This document shows, piece by piece, positions 13,101 through 25,300 of a stretch of DNA of 64,000 bases. The notes below the pieces were generated by a model. It saw nothing but the letters and a program-made list of their open reading frames with translations. It was not told the DNA's origin and did not search any database. The stretch's first letter is position 1. Every line of letters begins with the position of its first letter. Made by a program: the position numbers and the translations under genes. The stretch is from Tamarix chinensis (taxonomy: Eukaryota > Streptophyta > Magnoliopsida > Caryophyllales > Tamaricaceae): the NCBI GenBank assembly GCA_030549775.1, contig CM060174.1:4381391-4445390 (forward strand). The letters run 5' to 3'.

Positions 13101-14597
13101 ATACATGGTGTCACATTTATTAAGCATGTTATATAATAATTATAGCATCATAATATTAAACACATGTATAAACATAATTTCTAACACATTCTCTACTCAT
13201 TCATTCTCACATAAAATAACAAATTAACATTTTTTAGAACATAGACTTGAAAATCATAAAAGCATGCTAATCATACAAAATGACATGCTACACATAGATA
13301 ACTTATTATCATATGAAAAATAATTATACAATATGCTAGAAATAAAAATCTAAGGAACCACATAAATCCTATATCTTAAGATTATGCCAATTTTACTTTT
13401 TAATAATTCTTCAAGTAAGTAAAAATTCCGAACCACTTTTTCCTTAGCCACTTGAGCACCTTCAAACACATAAAACCAAGAGTTAGGAATAAATAGAATT
13501 TAGCAAGGAAAAGTAAAGGAAGGGAGTAAGGGTTAAGGATTAATGATCAAGAAGGGAAAAGAAGGGGAGAATGGATTGGAATGTAGCAAAACAACACCAT
13601 GATCACCACCACCACCACCACCACCTAAAATGTCCCACAACCAAGGTAAAAATAGAGGGAATGAAGGGGGATTGTTGTGGAAGGTTGGAAGATAAGAATC
13701 CCCAAGGGAAGAGTGGAGGGAGGTGGCATATAATGGGACACAAGAGCAGCAACAAGCCACACAAGATTTTGTTGCAATAGTCCATGCACCAACAACATCA
13801 CATATCATGGTAGGGAGAGGGAAGTCGAGGCTAAAATAGGGGGTTAAAGCCATAATTTAAATATCACATTTGGGTTTTTCTTATAATATGCAATGTAAGG
13901 GCTCCAACACACCAAAAGTCAAGAGAAACAGTTGATAAATGAAGTGGTTGGAAGCTTCGGAAGTAGGCTCAATGATTAGCCAATCTAGGCAATGTTGGTC
14001 ACATGTGAGAGAAAATGAGAGGGAGGACCCTACGATTTTATGTACAAAAATGAAGGGGGTCAATTGGAGAGTGTTGAGGGAAGTTTGGTTAAGGGAAGGA
14101 AGGAAAGAAAGCCGAGAAAATGAAATAGGAGAAGGAAGATCCAAGACCCTCAAGCAAGGAAGAAGAAGGTTATAAGGTGAAGTTGCTCGAAGGGAGCGAA
14201 AAGGAAGGCTTGAACCACCTTGAAAATTCAAAGGAAAAGAAAGCTAGCTGCAAAATTAGAGTAGAGGAAAGTTAGGTGAGTTGAAGGGCCAATAAAACCA
14301 GAGAAGGAGAAGAGGAAAGGAGGGGCTTAAAGCTTGTAAAGCTGGCATGCCACAGACAAAGAATATGCTTGAAAATATTTTTGCAAATGAGTTACAAGTT
14401 TATTATGAATCAAAACAAGTAAAAATGGCACAATTAGATAATTCATATAAAAGTATGATTTTCCACAAATGAATAAAATAAGTGTTAAAAAGCTTAAATT
14501 TAATATAAATTGTTTATAAAACCATGATAGAAAATTTTAAGTGTATTAAGAGATTAATTATATAGTAATTAAAGTTAAAAAAAATTCAGACATTACA
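10197..14597 (-). mobile_element. Probable decayed gypsy LTR sequence; only the right boundary is clear
   Basis: On the minus strand a sequence starting TGTAATGTCTGAATTTTT at 14597 resembles the starts of the giant LTRs here (TGTAATACCCCGTATTTT). It is followed by an AT-rich block and then a purine-rich plus-strand domain at 13500-14340 containing (CCA)n at 13605-13625, like the G-rich domains of A1 and B. It interrupts an LRR pseudogene exactly at 14597/14598. The left boundary is not resolved; GCACGATACCAATT at 10688-10701 resembles the complement of a tRNA-Met primer site and could mark one, but this is weak. The stretch 10197-13500 has no recognisable genes. Confidence 0.35.
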
Positions 14598-15112
14598 CTA
14601 ACCTATCTACTTGAGAACTATTTAGTATACCTCCAACCTACCTATTATTGCTCAATTCTAATGTAATCAACTGCCCCAACTTCGTAAACATTGGTGGGAT
14701 TTCACTAAAAGATAATTGTGTGCCAGATCAAGGGACTCTACACCCTTAATACCACCAACGCTTATCAATATACTTTGAAAGAGATTGTTATAGGATATTT
14801 TCAGTAACTTAAGAAGCTTTGGGTCACCTAACAAAACAGAATGTTACTAGAGAGTTCATTGTTTGATCAATCCAACAAGATGCAGAGATCTAGGTTCTTA
14901 CTTTATGGATTTTGCATTGAACTTTTCTAGTGAACAATTAGATTATCAAGTTGGAGTGGATAAGTTAGTGACGTAGAAGAAGCTATGGGAAGGTAATGAA
15001 GCAATTGGAGGCTAATCATGGTAGGAAAATTTCCCAAACCCAATAGAATATCCCCTATCAACTTAATACATGAAAGATCATGTGTCTGAATATACGAGAG
15101 TTTTAACAAATC
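14598..15112 (-). pseudogene. LRR receptor-like protein pseudogene fragment
   Basis: The minus strand, read with frameshifts, gives successive leucine-rich repeat pieces. These include GDILLGLGNFPTMISLQLL near 15050, LDLCILLD then SNNELSSNILF near 14890, ISYNNLFQS-like sequence near 14800, ESLDLAHN near 14735, then SEIPPMFTKLGQLITLELSN, a TAG stop and VGGILNSSQVDRL. The pattern L-x-x-L-x-L-x-x-N-x-L-x-x-x-I-P and the closing repeats match the C-terminal extracellular LRRs of plant receptor-like proteins, normally followed by a juxtamembrane cap and transmembrane segment. Those are missing because the sequence is cut at 14597 by an LTR. There are several stops and frameshifts, so it cannot encode a receptor. 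An LRR kinase origin is equally possible. Confidence 0.65.
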
Positions 15113-15397
15113 AAAGGGTGTGCTTTATTTTATTTATTTTTGCATAATTATAGCCTGTCATCATGGCTTGTAGATAATGACACTTTGCAATCACAAAACT
15201 GCCACCGGAAACGTAAGCTATCTCCCTTTCCTCTTCCTCTCCTTTGCCCTCATCCTTAAGTACTTCATCATCACTACCACCAAAAACTCAAATATAAAAA
15301 TGAAGGCCCGATATACGAACTTTCTAGCCATATCCTTCATCGATTAATACTACTAAACAAAACTAGAAGAGAAGAATGCCTAAAATTGAACCACTAA
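15113..15397. other. Intergenic, no feature recognised
   Basis: AT-rich DNA between the LRR relic and the inverted-repeat element, with no coding signal. Confidence 0.4.
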
Positions 15398-16456
15398 GGC
15401 GCTGTTTGATATGAGATAAATAAGAATGAAAGAAAAATGAGAAGGAAAGAAAAATGAAGGAAAATTAATTTCCTTTCACTTGTTTGGTTTTTGAAAAAAT
15501 TTTGTGGAAACAATTTTAGTAGGAGCAACAAAAACATAAATACTAGTTGATAAGCTGTGTTATTCACATACATTTGTTTATTGCTATTTTTTAGTATTTT
15601 GATATCAACAAATTTTATAGTTGAAGTAGAAAGATAATAAAATAAATTAAAAAAAAATCAACTTTAATCGCATAACATGTAGACGGAAGTTGCGATGTAG
15701 TCAAATGTGAAGCTTAGAGACGTAAAGGTTGAGGAAGCGAAGTCGGACAAGAATCAATATTTTTTTAAGGTCTTTTTTATTTATTTTCCTTAGATTTTTG
15801 TTAGGAAAAGTATCTAATACAACTTTCACACCCTTTTGCCTTCTCATTTTCTTTCTTCCTAAATTTCTCGACAACCAAACACTTAAAAATTAGATTCTAT
15901 GTCATTTTATTTCCTTTCTATAGTATTTTTAATGAATCAATTAAAGCCTAAATTTAGATCAAATCCAACATAATAAACCTAAGCTTGAGAATAAAATTAG
16001 GGCCTAGGATTTCAGTTGTTGCTAACTTGTTTTAAACATACTTGTTCAGTTCAAAATAATGGAGTGATTGATTGAGAAGGCTAAGTTGACGAAGGTTTGT
16101 GAGGAAGCATGGAGTTGGCACTTGCCAAATGACCTACGAGAAGGAACCATGAGATGGAGAAAAGGTAGAAGAAGAATATGGAAGCTCAGGCATATTTCAA
16201 AGGCGATGGAAGCTTCGGCAAATTTCAACGGTGAAGGAAGGTCAAAAGGCTGAGGAAGATCAAGATAATTTTTCCCTTGAGCTTTCTATCCTTTTCCTCA
16301 CATTTTTGTAAGGAAACCAACATAGTATATATTGCTTAACCTTTTACCTTGTTATTTTCCTTACTCAACTTTCTCTTAACAACCAAATGCACCAAAAATA
16401 TTTTCCTTCTTATTTTCTTTCATTTTCTTCTTACTTTCCTTGAACCAAACATAGCC
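15398..16456. mobile_element. MITE-like element with long terminal inverted repeats
   Basis: The left end GGCGCTGTTTGATATGAG, followed by AATGAAAGAAAAATGAGAAGG, is the inverted counterpart of the right end, whose complement reads GGCTATGTTTGGTTCAAGG then AAATGAAAGAAAATAAGAAGG. The repeats extend about 50 bp and are imperfect. Flanks are TAA (left) and AAA (right), so a 3-bp TAA target site of PIF/Harbinger type is possible. The interior holds a second partial copy of the right end (15830-15895 against 16330-16400, both with CAACCAAA), suggesting internal duplication. No transposase is seen. Confidence 0.55.
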
Positions 16457-17194
16457 AAAGGTATACTTTCCTTAACTTATTGTTACTTGAATTAAAAAAA
16501 ATTAATAGATTATTAATTTTTTTACTCTTACTATTTTCACAATAAATATTTTTTATTAGTATTATTAATTACTACTACTATTATTATTATAGTTATTATC
16601 ATTGATGTTATATTATTATTAGTATGAAAATTTTATTGATACAGTATAATAAATTATGAAAATAAGTCGAGAAAAGTATGCCCTAACTTATTACTTCTTC
16701 ATTTCAACAGTTAGTTTACCAAACTATTTGATAAAGTGATTGTTGAATCAAAATAAAATTACAATAACGTAACCACATAATAGTTCATTATTATAGCACA
16801 AATATATGTTGTGTATGTAAATAAATGCTGAACTTACCAAACAAGCAAATGTAATAATATATTTGAATTATTCAATATGAATTTACATAAATCTACATAT
16901 AATGTGTTATATAATTTTTCCATTGATCATCAAGACTTGCTACTTGAAAGTCTATTCTACTTGTTCAATCACAAGGTCTAAAGTATAAACACAGTCCCAA
17001 CAAATAGAATAATGTTTTACTTGATCAATAATCATATCTATAACATTAATAAATAAATAAAAACAAAACTTACTTTGTCATGATTGATCAGGTGTGTTGG
17101 CCAAGGAGAGCAAGGGTTAGTTTAGAAAAATTATTATTGTTGGTTGATATAGTTGTTGCTTCACTATAACTGAATCAGAAATTTACTATAATTA
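16457..17194. other. Intergenic AT-rich DNA, no gene seen
   Basis: Contains short ATT-rich microsatellite at about 16560-16620. Nothing else is recognised. Confidence 0.4.
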
Positions 17195-17433
17195 GTGCTC
17201 GTTTGGTTAAGGGGTAATAGGGGTGAAAAATTACCCCCATATTTTATATATCTTGTATAATTTAATTAAAATTGAATATTCTTGTTCTAATGAATATCCA
17301 TTTTAGATATTAATTTGATCTAAAATGGATATTTTATTAAAAATATATTTATTATTATTAAATACTTAATATAAAAGATACAAAATAGGGAAACAAATTT
17401 TCTACCTCTATTACTACCATACCAAACAAACCC
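17195..17433. mobile_element. Tourist-like (PIF/Harbinger) MITE, 239 bp
   Basis: The left end GTGCTCGTTTGGTTAAGGGG then TAATAGGGG pairs with the right end, whose complement reads GGGTTTGTTTGGTATGGTAG then TAATAGAGG. The element is flanked by a perfect TTA duplication (17192-17194 and 17434-17436), the target of Tourist-like elements. The interior is AT-rich with no coding capacity. Size, ends and target duplication agree with the class. Confidence 0.75.
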
Positions 17434-17436
17434 TTA

Positions 17437-19137
17437 ATATAAATTTATATAGTTGAAAAAGATCACAATGTGAAACCAAACTATTTTCTCAAACCTTGGT
17501 GTGATCGAACAATCTAATTCTGCTCCTACCAACCACCAAATATATGACCATCTACATCCATTATTAATTTATGAAATAATCATATTTATGTTTGACTTCA
17601 AACGTTAATTAGTTTATGTTCATATGGAAATTCATGGAAACGAACCTAGAAAATATACCCAATAGCATGATCATAAATGTTCTAAACAAAGAGGTTGTCA
17701 AAAGGCATTTCAGAAAAATATAGAATCTTTTATATGGCATAATATCATATATTTGTGTCCATTCATATATATATATATATATTTCAAGTATGCATTCTGT
17801 CTTTTAAATCGAATATCCGAATACCAATTAAGATATATATAATATCCGAATGACAATATTATTTTATTAATTTTAATAACTTTTGCAAAGATATTTAAAA
17901 AATAAATATCGTATATCAATTGATATACATATTTATATTTATTTAAGTGTATTATTTTATCAAAAAATGTGTTGAAATATGATTATAAAAGTTTAAATTA
18001 TAAAAATAAATAAGTTTTAAAATTATAAACATATAATATTATAATATATTATTAAAATAACTAATAAAATATATATTTTTGAATCAGATAACCTAATAAA
18101 AAATTAAATATCCTTGACGTTGATTATTTCTTCGACTAAAATCAGATCAATATTCTAAAAATCGAATTAAATTTTTTAAATACAAGATAGAATTTTCGGA
18201 TCTTGAAAATTTTGCATATTAGCATGTATATGTGACATCTGAGCACTATGGCCACCACGTGACACAAAAAATTAAGACAGACGGAGGAAGATTTCACAGG
18301 GGTTATGAAAAGCTGGCAGTTTTTTTCTTGCAAGGCTAAACCCATAATGTTGGTGACATTTGCAACTGATAAATCTTCAGAATTGCTACTGATCTACGTT
18401 CTGCTTCAAAGGAGGCATGCATCATGAAGGTACTTTGCAGGAATTTCTACTTCAATCTGAAGTCAGCAACAGTAATTAGCGAGCCAGACGAACAAACCAA
18501 CCAATTAAGGAAAGAAAGAGACGAAGCTCCCTACCTAGTTGTTTCAGACTCAGAGGTCGGAAGCCTACAAAAGTTGAGGCAAGAAACTTTGGCACTGAGA
18601 ACCGTGAAACATCTAACACAGGAAGAATGACTACTCATTACTGCTAAAAAGTGGTTGCCATGTAGTTAATACACCGGGATATGAAAGGAAAATAAATTAC
18701 ATTTTGGCAAAAGAATGAATAACCTGATTTGTGAAAAAAAAATGTACAAAACTTGATCCTGCTTCCTATCGTATTAAAATTAACCAAAATCATATGATGT
18801 ACAAAATATTGGCAAAATCAGCGTGTGAAAGGAATCTATGTCATCTCACAGCTTGTTAGATACAGCAGCCGAGATCCAGTATAAAGGTCAATGGCCATGT
18901 AGCTCTTGTTACAGAAATGTTCTGTTTGCTCCACATCACATAAAGTTGCTTGCATCTGTTCCCCCAGGAAAGATCACAGGTCCAGGCAAGCCCTTGGAGT
19001 TACCAAAATTGTAACTGTGCCTCACCCAAAGTAAAGGCAAAAGAATCAAAGAATCACATTGTGAAATGGAAAGCTAGCAGCCAGGCAAGTATTAATCATT
19101 TAATTCAAAAGAACCCTGAATCTTCACTTCCCGTGTA
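17437..19137. other. Gene-distal intergenic DNA and probable 3' UTR of the O-fucosyltransferase gene
   Basis: Holds a short (TA)n at 17768-17781 and AT-rich DNA to about 18180. The part nearest the gene (about 18850-19137) probably contains the 3' untranslated region of the minus-strand gene, but no convincing AATAAA on that strand fixes its end. A 68-codon plus-strand frame at 18424-18630 is not recognised and lacks support. Confidence 0.4.
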
Positions 19138-19300
19138 TCACGTTGCAGATGTTGTTCTTGAATCTTCTGATTTATTCACACGACACATGCAGTCAGGGCA
19201 TGGAAAGGTATATATAGAATCATTTGGTCTTTTCAGCTCAAAACCCTTAGAATCACTATGTGATCGCATATTCAGCATGTGACGCTTGAAGGTCTTCCAC
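19138..19300 (-). CDS. O-fucosyltransferase gene exon 10 (residues 509-562, stop)
   Basis: Acceptor TTATAG. Encodes [37 protein letters not shown] and a short variable tail ending SAT before TGA. The Cys-rich CPDCMC end is shared with close plant relatives by recall. Confidence 0.88.
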
Positions 19301-22300
19301 CTATAAAGAAGCACGCATAAGAACCAAAGGATAACAGTTGGTCAGCTACAGATGATGAGAAGTTCATAAAAACCATAAGAGACCCAGAAATTCAGCCAAT
19401 TAGGGCATGCATGGTTCATTATTTTGCATGGATGCCACACCCTGCTTTTGGAATTGGGAGCATCTAAGTGAAACTAAAGGCCCAAATTTCCAACGCCAAG
19501 ATAAGAAAATTCGTGCAAAACTCATTTTCTTTCGCTGCCAGTAAGAACTAAGACATCGCACCCGTAAGGCAAAATATAATTTTCAGAACGAATACACATG
19601 CTTAAGATGAGTATCTCCCCACTCAGTTTTGGGTATCTTAGAGAATCACAGAATGAACATGAGTAAACTATTTTATTTTAAAAAATAAAAATAAATAACA
19701 GAAGAAGGTAGTAGTGCCCAACTAAACAATCATCCATGTCAAAGTTGCTGCCTGGGAAAAATATATCTGCTATCAGATGAGCACAAAAAACGAACAATAG
19801 CATCAAATTCTTACAATGCAGGATAAAAACCTCCCAAATGTCAACGACAATATAGTTATCCACGAGAATTGCTTCTGATAAGTTAAACAATAATAGGACA
19901 AACAGTTGCTGAGGTCAATTCAACCCCCAAGTAGCTCAATCAAAAGAACTTCAGCCCAAATGCATTAACAGATCATGATAGTGTAAGCACACATATAGCA
20001 TTTACATACCCAATATTAGGATTCGCAAAAATCTGTGCCAACTTCCGCTTGTCAGGCCTGATTGTTTTTGCATGTCCACCATATAGGTATCTTCGGTGGC
20101 CCATCAGAAGCTGTGGAAAATTTCCACCTTGAGTAGTAACAAATACTTCACTATGCAGACAAACAGTATAGTCGATAGCAGCCATCCTGGAAGAGTAGTT
20201 CTAAAGTAAAAACAAATGTGATCAGTTCTGGCACTCACACTAATAATAATGGAAACAGCTGCAAAGAAATGAAACCTTGAATGGTGCCAGTTCCTCTGGA
20301 GAAGCCAACATCTCTTTGGTTTGTAGAAGGGGAAACATTTCAAATAACGGAGCCATGTATCTTTCAGCATCATAAATTTTTCCAGATGCCAAAAAAATAG
20401 ATGTGTTTTTATCAAAGCCCATTCCCCGAAGCATCAAACCTACCTGATGAAATAAATGAGAAAAAAGCCATATCAAAACGTGACCTCTTGAATATCACAC
20501 ATCCACTCAGTTTGCCAGAACTAAAAGGTACATCAACTAAACATCGCAGGCAAGTTTGACCATACAAGACAGGTATACTGGTTTCTTAAGTTCTGTAAAT
20601 TATAAATTTATCTGAAGAATTATTTGTTAACCATGAATAGATGAGACGCATAATGCCTATGCAGTTTTCCCATGTCTGTTCATATCGCCATCAGTAGTCT
20701 GTAAAGGCATCAACAAAGACGAGCATCCAGATGATTGTTCTTCCTTGGGAGTTTTTACATTTGTTCATATCATTGGGCATAAGAAAGGCCATAAACAATG
20801 AATATTTAAACTACACAAAACTCAGAGCCAAAAGAAGGGAAACAAAGCAAGACAACTCAAGGAATCAACAGAACAAGGATGTAATGACCATAAAGGCTTA
20901 ATATCGGCAAGCAAAGAAAACTTGGAAATATTCACCATCAGTTCAACTCAGTAATTTCCAGCTCCTATTAGATGAACTAAGGAATCCATTGGTTTCTTTG
21001 ACTGAATTTTCATCCTCTGGGATTGTATTCATGAATATTAGAATATGAGAATGAGACAGGGACAGTGAAAGGCACTAAAAAATTAGAAAGGAAGCCCTCA
21101 AAGTTTTTCACAGCTTTAGCCCAAAAATGTAATATACAAAATCAAGCAAGCTCTATGCGAAAAGTATGAGATACTAAGCCAAAGGAAAACCACTTCTTGT
21201 ATGTAACTCACTCCCTTGCCATTTGAAATTCAATATGAGTTTTTTTAAACACCCTTGGGAGAACTCACCCACAAAAGCCAACTTACTAGAGGTGAGGGCC
21301 CTTGGGCCAATGTGGGACTCAAGTCCCATACCTGGACACTAGGTCATGACAGTTTTCCATGCAAGAAAATCACCTCATAGTCAGATATGTTAAATAGATA
21401 TTTGTTGTTGAAACGAATAAATTAATGTCGTATCAATCAGATATAGCGGTAACTCCCTTTCAGATACGTTAGGAAAAGTCATGTTAATTTTTTTCCCTTT
21501 AAAAGAAATCAAAATTTTGGTGTTATTGACCAAAATTTGGCTGTATGTTAGGGAAAACCACTTCCCTGTAACTCACTCCCTTACGATTCAAATTCCACAT
21601 GTGAAAGTTTTCCACATAAAACTATTACATCATAGTCCCTGTCAAATTTAAGTATCTAGAATGAGATGCTAAAAAACCCTTGACAGTTAAAAAGTGAAAA
21701 TGCTAACCTCTAAGGGTGTCAGAGGACATTTCCCATTAATTCTGATAGCACCAGGGCGTATGACCCGTCCAGGTTTAGTGAACTTTCCCCTCCAACCTCT
21801 TTCCCTAGCTGCATCCATATCCTCTCTTTCTTGTTTTCCACCATCAAATATGCAACAAGAAAAGGCAACCATATCCTAGACATGGCTCCAAAGAATTAAA
21901 ACGAGTTGGATGAGAGGATCCACAATAGTAAACTCACAGTTGAGTCCAAGTACTTAAACATAAAGCAATAGAATACAGGCGGTGCTATCTAACCTCCTCA
22001 AAGCGCAAATGCACCGAGACATACTTTCCACCACTGTTTGCGCTGCGTTCTTTCATTCTTGAAACTAAAGTTTCGCCAAGTGAAGAAATTGGAGTTGAAA
22101 ACCTCAAAGCTTCATAGTTTGCCAAGCATCGGAGGCGTTGAACAGATGGAGGAGCATCAAATGACAACCGATTTGCAAAAGGCGAGATCCTTATGACCCT
22201 GAACTATCCATCACAATGAAGTAAACAGAAGAAAGAGAGGATAGAAAAGAAAACAGAAACACATACTGATCCAGAATGTGATCCCAACAAAACAGTAGCA

Positions 22301-25300
22301 CTTGCACGATCCTAGAAATTCACGGATAGGGAAGGTGGTCCTAGAAATAATGAGAAGTAGAGGGTGTGAAGCGCCAAAGAGGTGTTGAATAACACTATCC
22401 AATATTCAGGATTTTATTTATGCTGTAACTTAGGCGTCTCAAAAGAATGCAGCAGCTGTTTGGAAAATCAAAGACGAGCCCAGAAACACAAAAAACTACA
22501 TCAGGCAAGATTACAATAGTGAAGTGCATTAAGAGCATACAATTAACTATTGGTCCTGATACACAATATCAGCCGACATACAAAATTGGCGATACATGAT
22601 GGTTTTAGAATTTAACGTAATTATCAGTGATATATTGGTTATTAGCCGATATTTATTATGAAAAAAATATGAAATCTCGCTACGACAACTGCGACATATA
22701 AAACATCGTTCGCAATACTCCGATACCGCGGCATTGCGACCACAACCGCGGTTTTATTGCATGATTAATAGATGGAGATTCTAGGATCCATCTCAAGTGC
22801 ACAGCCGGCTTGCGCTTATTTTCACTCACTCTATCAACAAAAGGCCAAGAACACAGAAGATAAACTACTGCAGCCTGAGTAGATGATTATAATGCATACT
22901 TGAGTGAAAACAGAAATTCCATGAACTCAAATTTTCATATTAACCAGATGATAGTTAGATAGATCGCAGAAAGACAGAGAGTCAACTCACTTTTCTTCGA
23001 GTAGCCTTGGAAGGACATTATCCCTGTAGTACTGTATGGAAGACCATGCTTTTATTCTGAAGTTGTAAACATTGCTCATGTTGTGATCAAATCGTTCCAT
23101 CAGATACTCGGGAATCTTATTGACTACCCGTACATCACTCTCCAGCATTTGCACAAAATGATCTTCATTGTATATATCATTGAATTTGCTGTACATGAGT
23201 ATATTGTGTTGCTCAAATTTAAGCTGGACTAAAAGTTAATTTTGAAAAGCATACTCATATTTGAAATAACAGGACATTTAACTCATTTTATGAACACTTC
23301 CAATAATGCCTTCATGATGCACCACAACAAATATTAAAAATATTAATTTTGTCACCAAGTGTTCCACTCTTTTTATGTTTTATTCACAAAGAATTAGCTT
23401 GCATTTGCATTATGAAGCTTTCACACAATACATGCATTATGCAAATGCTGCCTTTGCAAATCCTAGGTTGCAGCTGGAAATTTGCATTAGAGGCTGGAGC
23501 ATGGGAGTGGTTTTCCAGAATATGTCAGTAAAAATGAACCCGCATAAGCTTTGAAAATAAGGCATACTATCTGGAGCAGAAAATGACAAAAGCATGTATC
23601 TGAACACAATTGTTGGACAGAATTCCTCATTATACTAGAATATTATGTAAAGTCATTAAACTACCCTTGAGGCAGAAATCAACCTGATCATCCTTTGGTT
23701 TTCAGAGAACAAAAACCACCCCTCAGTTTTTTTAATTAACATATTACCAGGGAAAGATGAGAAATGACAAGAAAAAACCCTTATTTTATTTGCCTTGTTT
23801 TGCCATGGAGGAAAGACAGAAAAACATTTTTTCCCTCTTCCATTTCAGGCTGCAAATAAACAATAACAACCCAGTACAAATCCCCCACCATAGGCAGGGG
23901 CTTAGGCATCCTGATGTATGCAACCACACCTAAAGCTTAAGTGAGCGTATTGTTTTCGAACAAGGGCAAAATAGGGGAATTTCTGCTGTTTTGCAACCTC
24001 ATTTCTTCTGTTTGTATTCTTCCATCGCTAAAATTGTCCAATTTCACAGAAAAATTAAGGTGAGTATTTGACCCAAAAAAATTGAGAGGTGGTCTAGTGT
24101 TATTTCAAATTAATTGAGATTCCTATTTTCCAATGGCTTTACTCTAGAACTCAAAATAATTAAAGTGTTCTCACTTGAGGATCTGCTTTGTATTAAAATA
24201 AATTTCTCCCTCAAAGGACTTAAAGTTGGAAATCCAAAATGTCAAAAGTAGGTCTTGCAGGTCATTTTCTGGATAAGACATCTCACAGTTGTAGAGGTGA
24301 CTACAATTAGAAAGGAGAGCACAAAATACAGAATATATAAATTAAAGGGACAAGAGCTTCATTCTCCAGCAAATTCAGTCTGTGCCACAGTGGTCACACG
24401 TATGTTCTACAAAGAGATTGCTAAAAGATAGGCACTAATATAGTTTGGAGGTTAAAGCTATGCCTCAAGGCCCTGAACCATCTAAACAACCAAGAAGCTA
24501 AGAATCCTGGTCAAATAATAGCTCAGTAAGCATAAAGAAGAAAGAATCCGTTGTTATGAGATAAAGTTCTGTACAAATGATCTGGAATCATTTAAAATAA
24601 TATCTCAGTTTTACCATAATCTTCATACTACAGAGCCCATGTCAAAAGCAGGCAAACATCTAAGTAGCACAGAATTAGCATTGCCGCTACTTTTCAGGAA
24701 TCAATCCAAAAACAAGCATGATTTGAAATCACAAGTGAGGACAGACCTGGGATCTCTCCAGATGCTGTGATAATGGAAGTTTGGAATAACAAGTGTTGCA
24801 TTGAGATAGCCAGCCACAGCAACAGCGTTACAAATCTAAAAAAGGTAAAAAAAAAAGAAAAAAGAAAAAAGGGGGGCATGGGCTGTAATCCTTAAACACA
24901 CTACTAGAGAAATTACACATTAATTTTATTGGAAAGGGATATGAAACTGACTGACGATCTCTGCTGATTCAAGCCGCCATTTGCTTCAACATAAATGTAA
25001 CCATTGGACTCAGGTAAGCCTACAATCAAAAGGGCGACTTCACATCAAATTTGATAGTCATACAACAACACATATCAGGACACACCCTTAAATACGTTGA
25101 TTAAGGTTTCAAAAATTTGGAGCAAGGGTTGGCAGAATATGTAATTATTAACATAAAAAAAAAGAAAAAAAAAAAGAGAGCATCAAATACAAATACTCAG
25201 AGAAATATTCGGCAAGGCACCAACTTCAAAGGCAATATTGATGAAGAAAGCAGGAAACAACGGTGCTTTTGTGCTCATGTACCAGAATTGAAGACTAAAT

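Noticed and set aside
18424..18630. 68-codon plus-strand frame near the 3' side of the O-fucosyltransferase gene
   Set aside because: Not recognised, no flanking splice or promoter evidence, and length is within chance.
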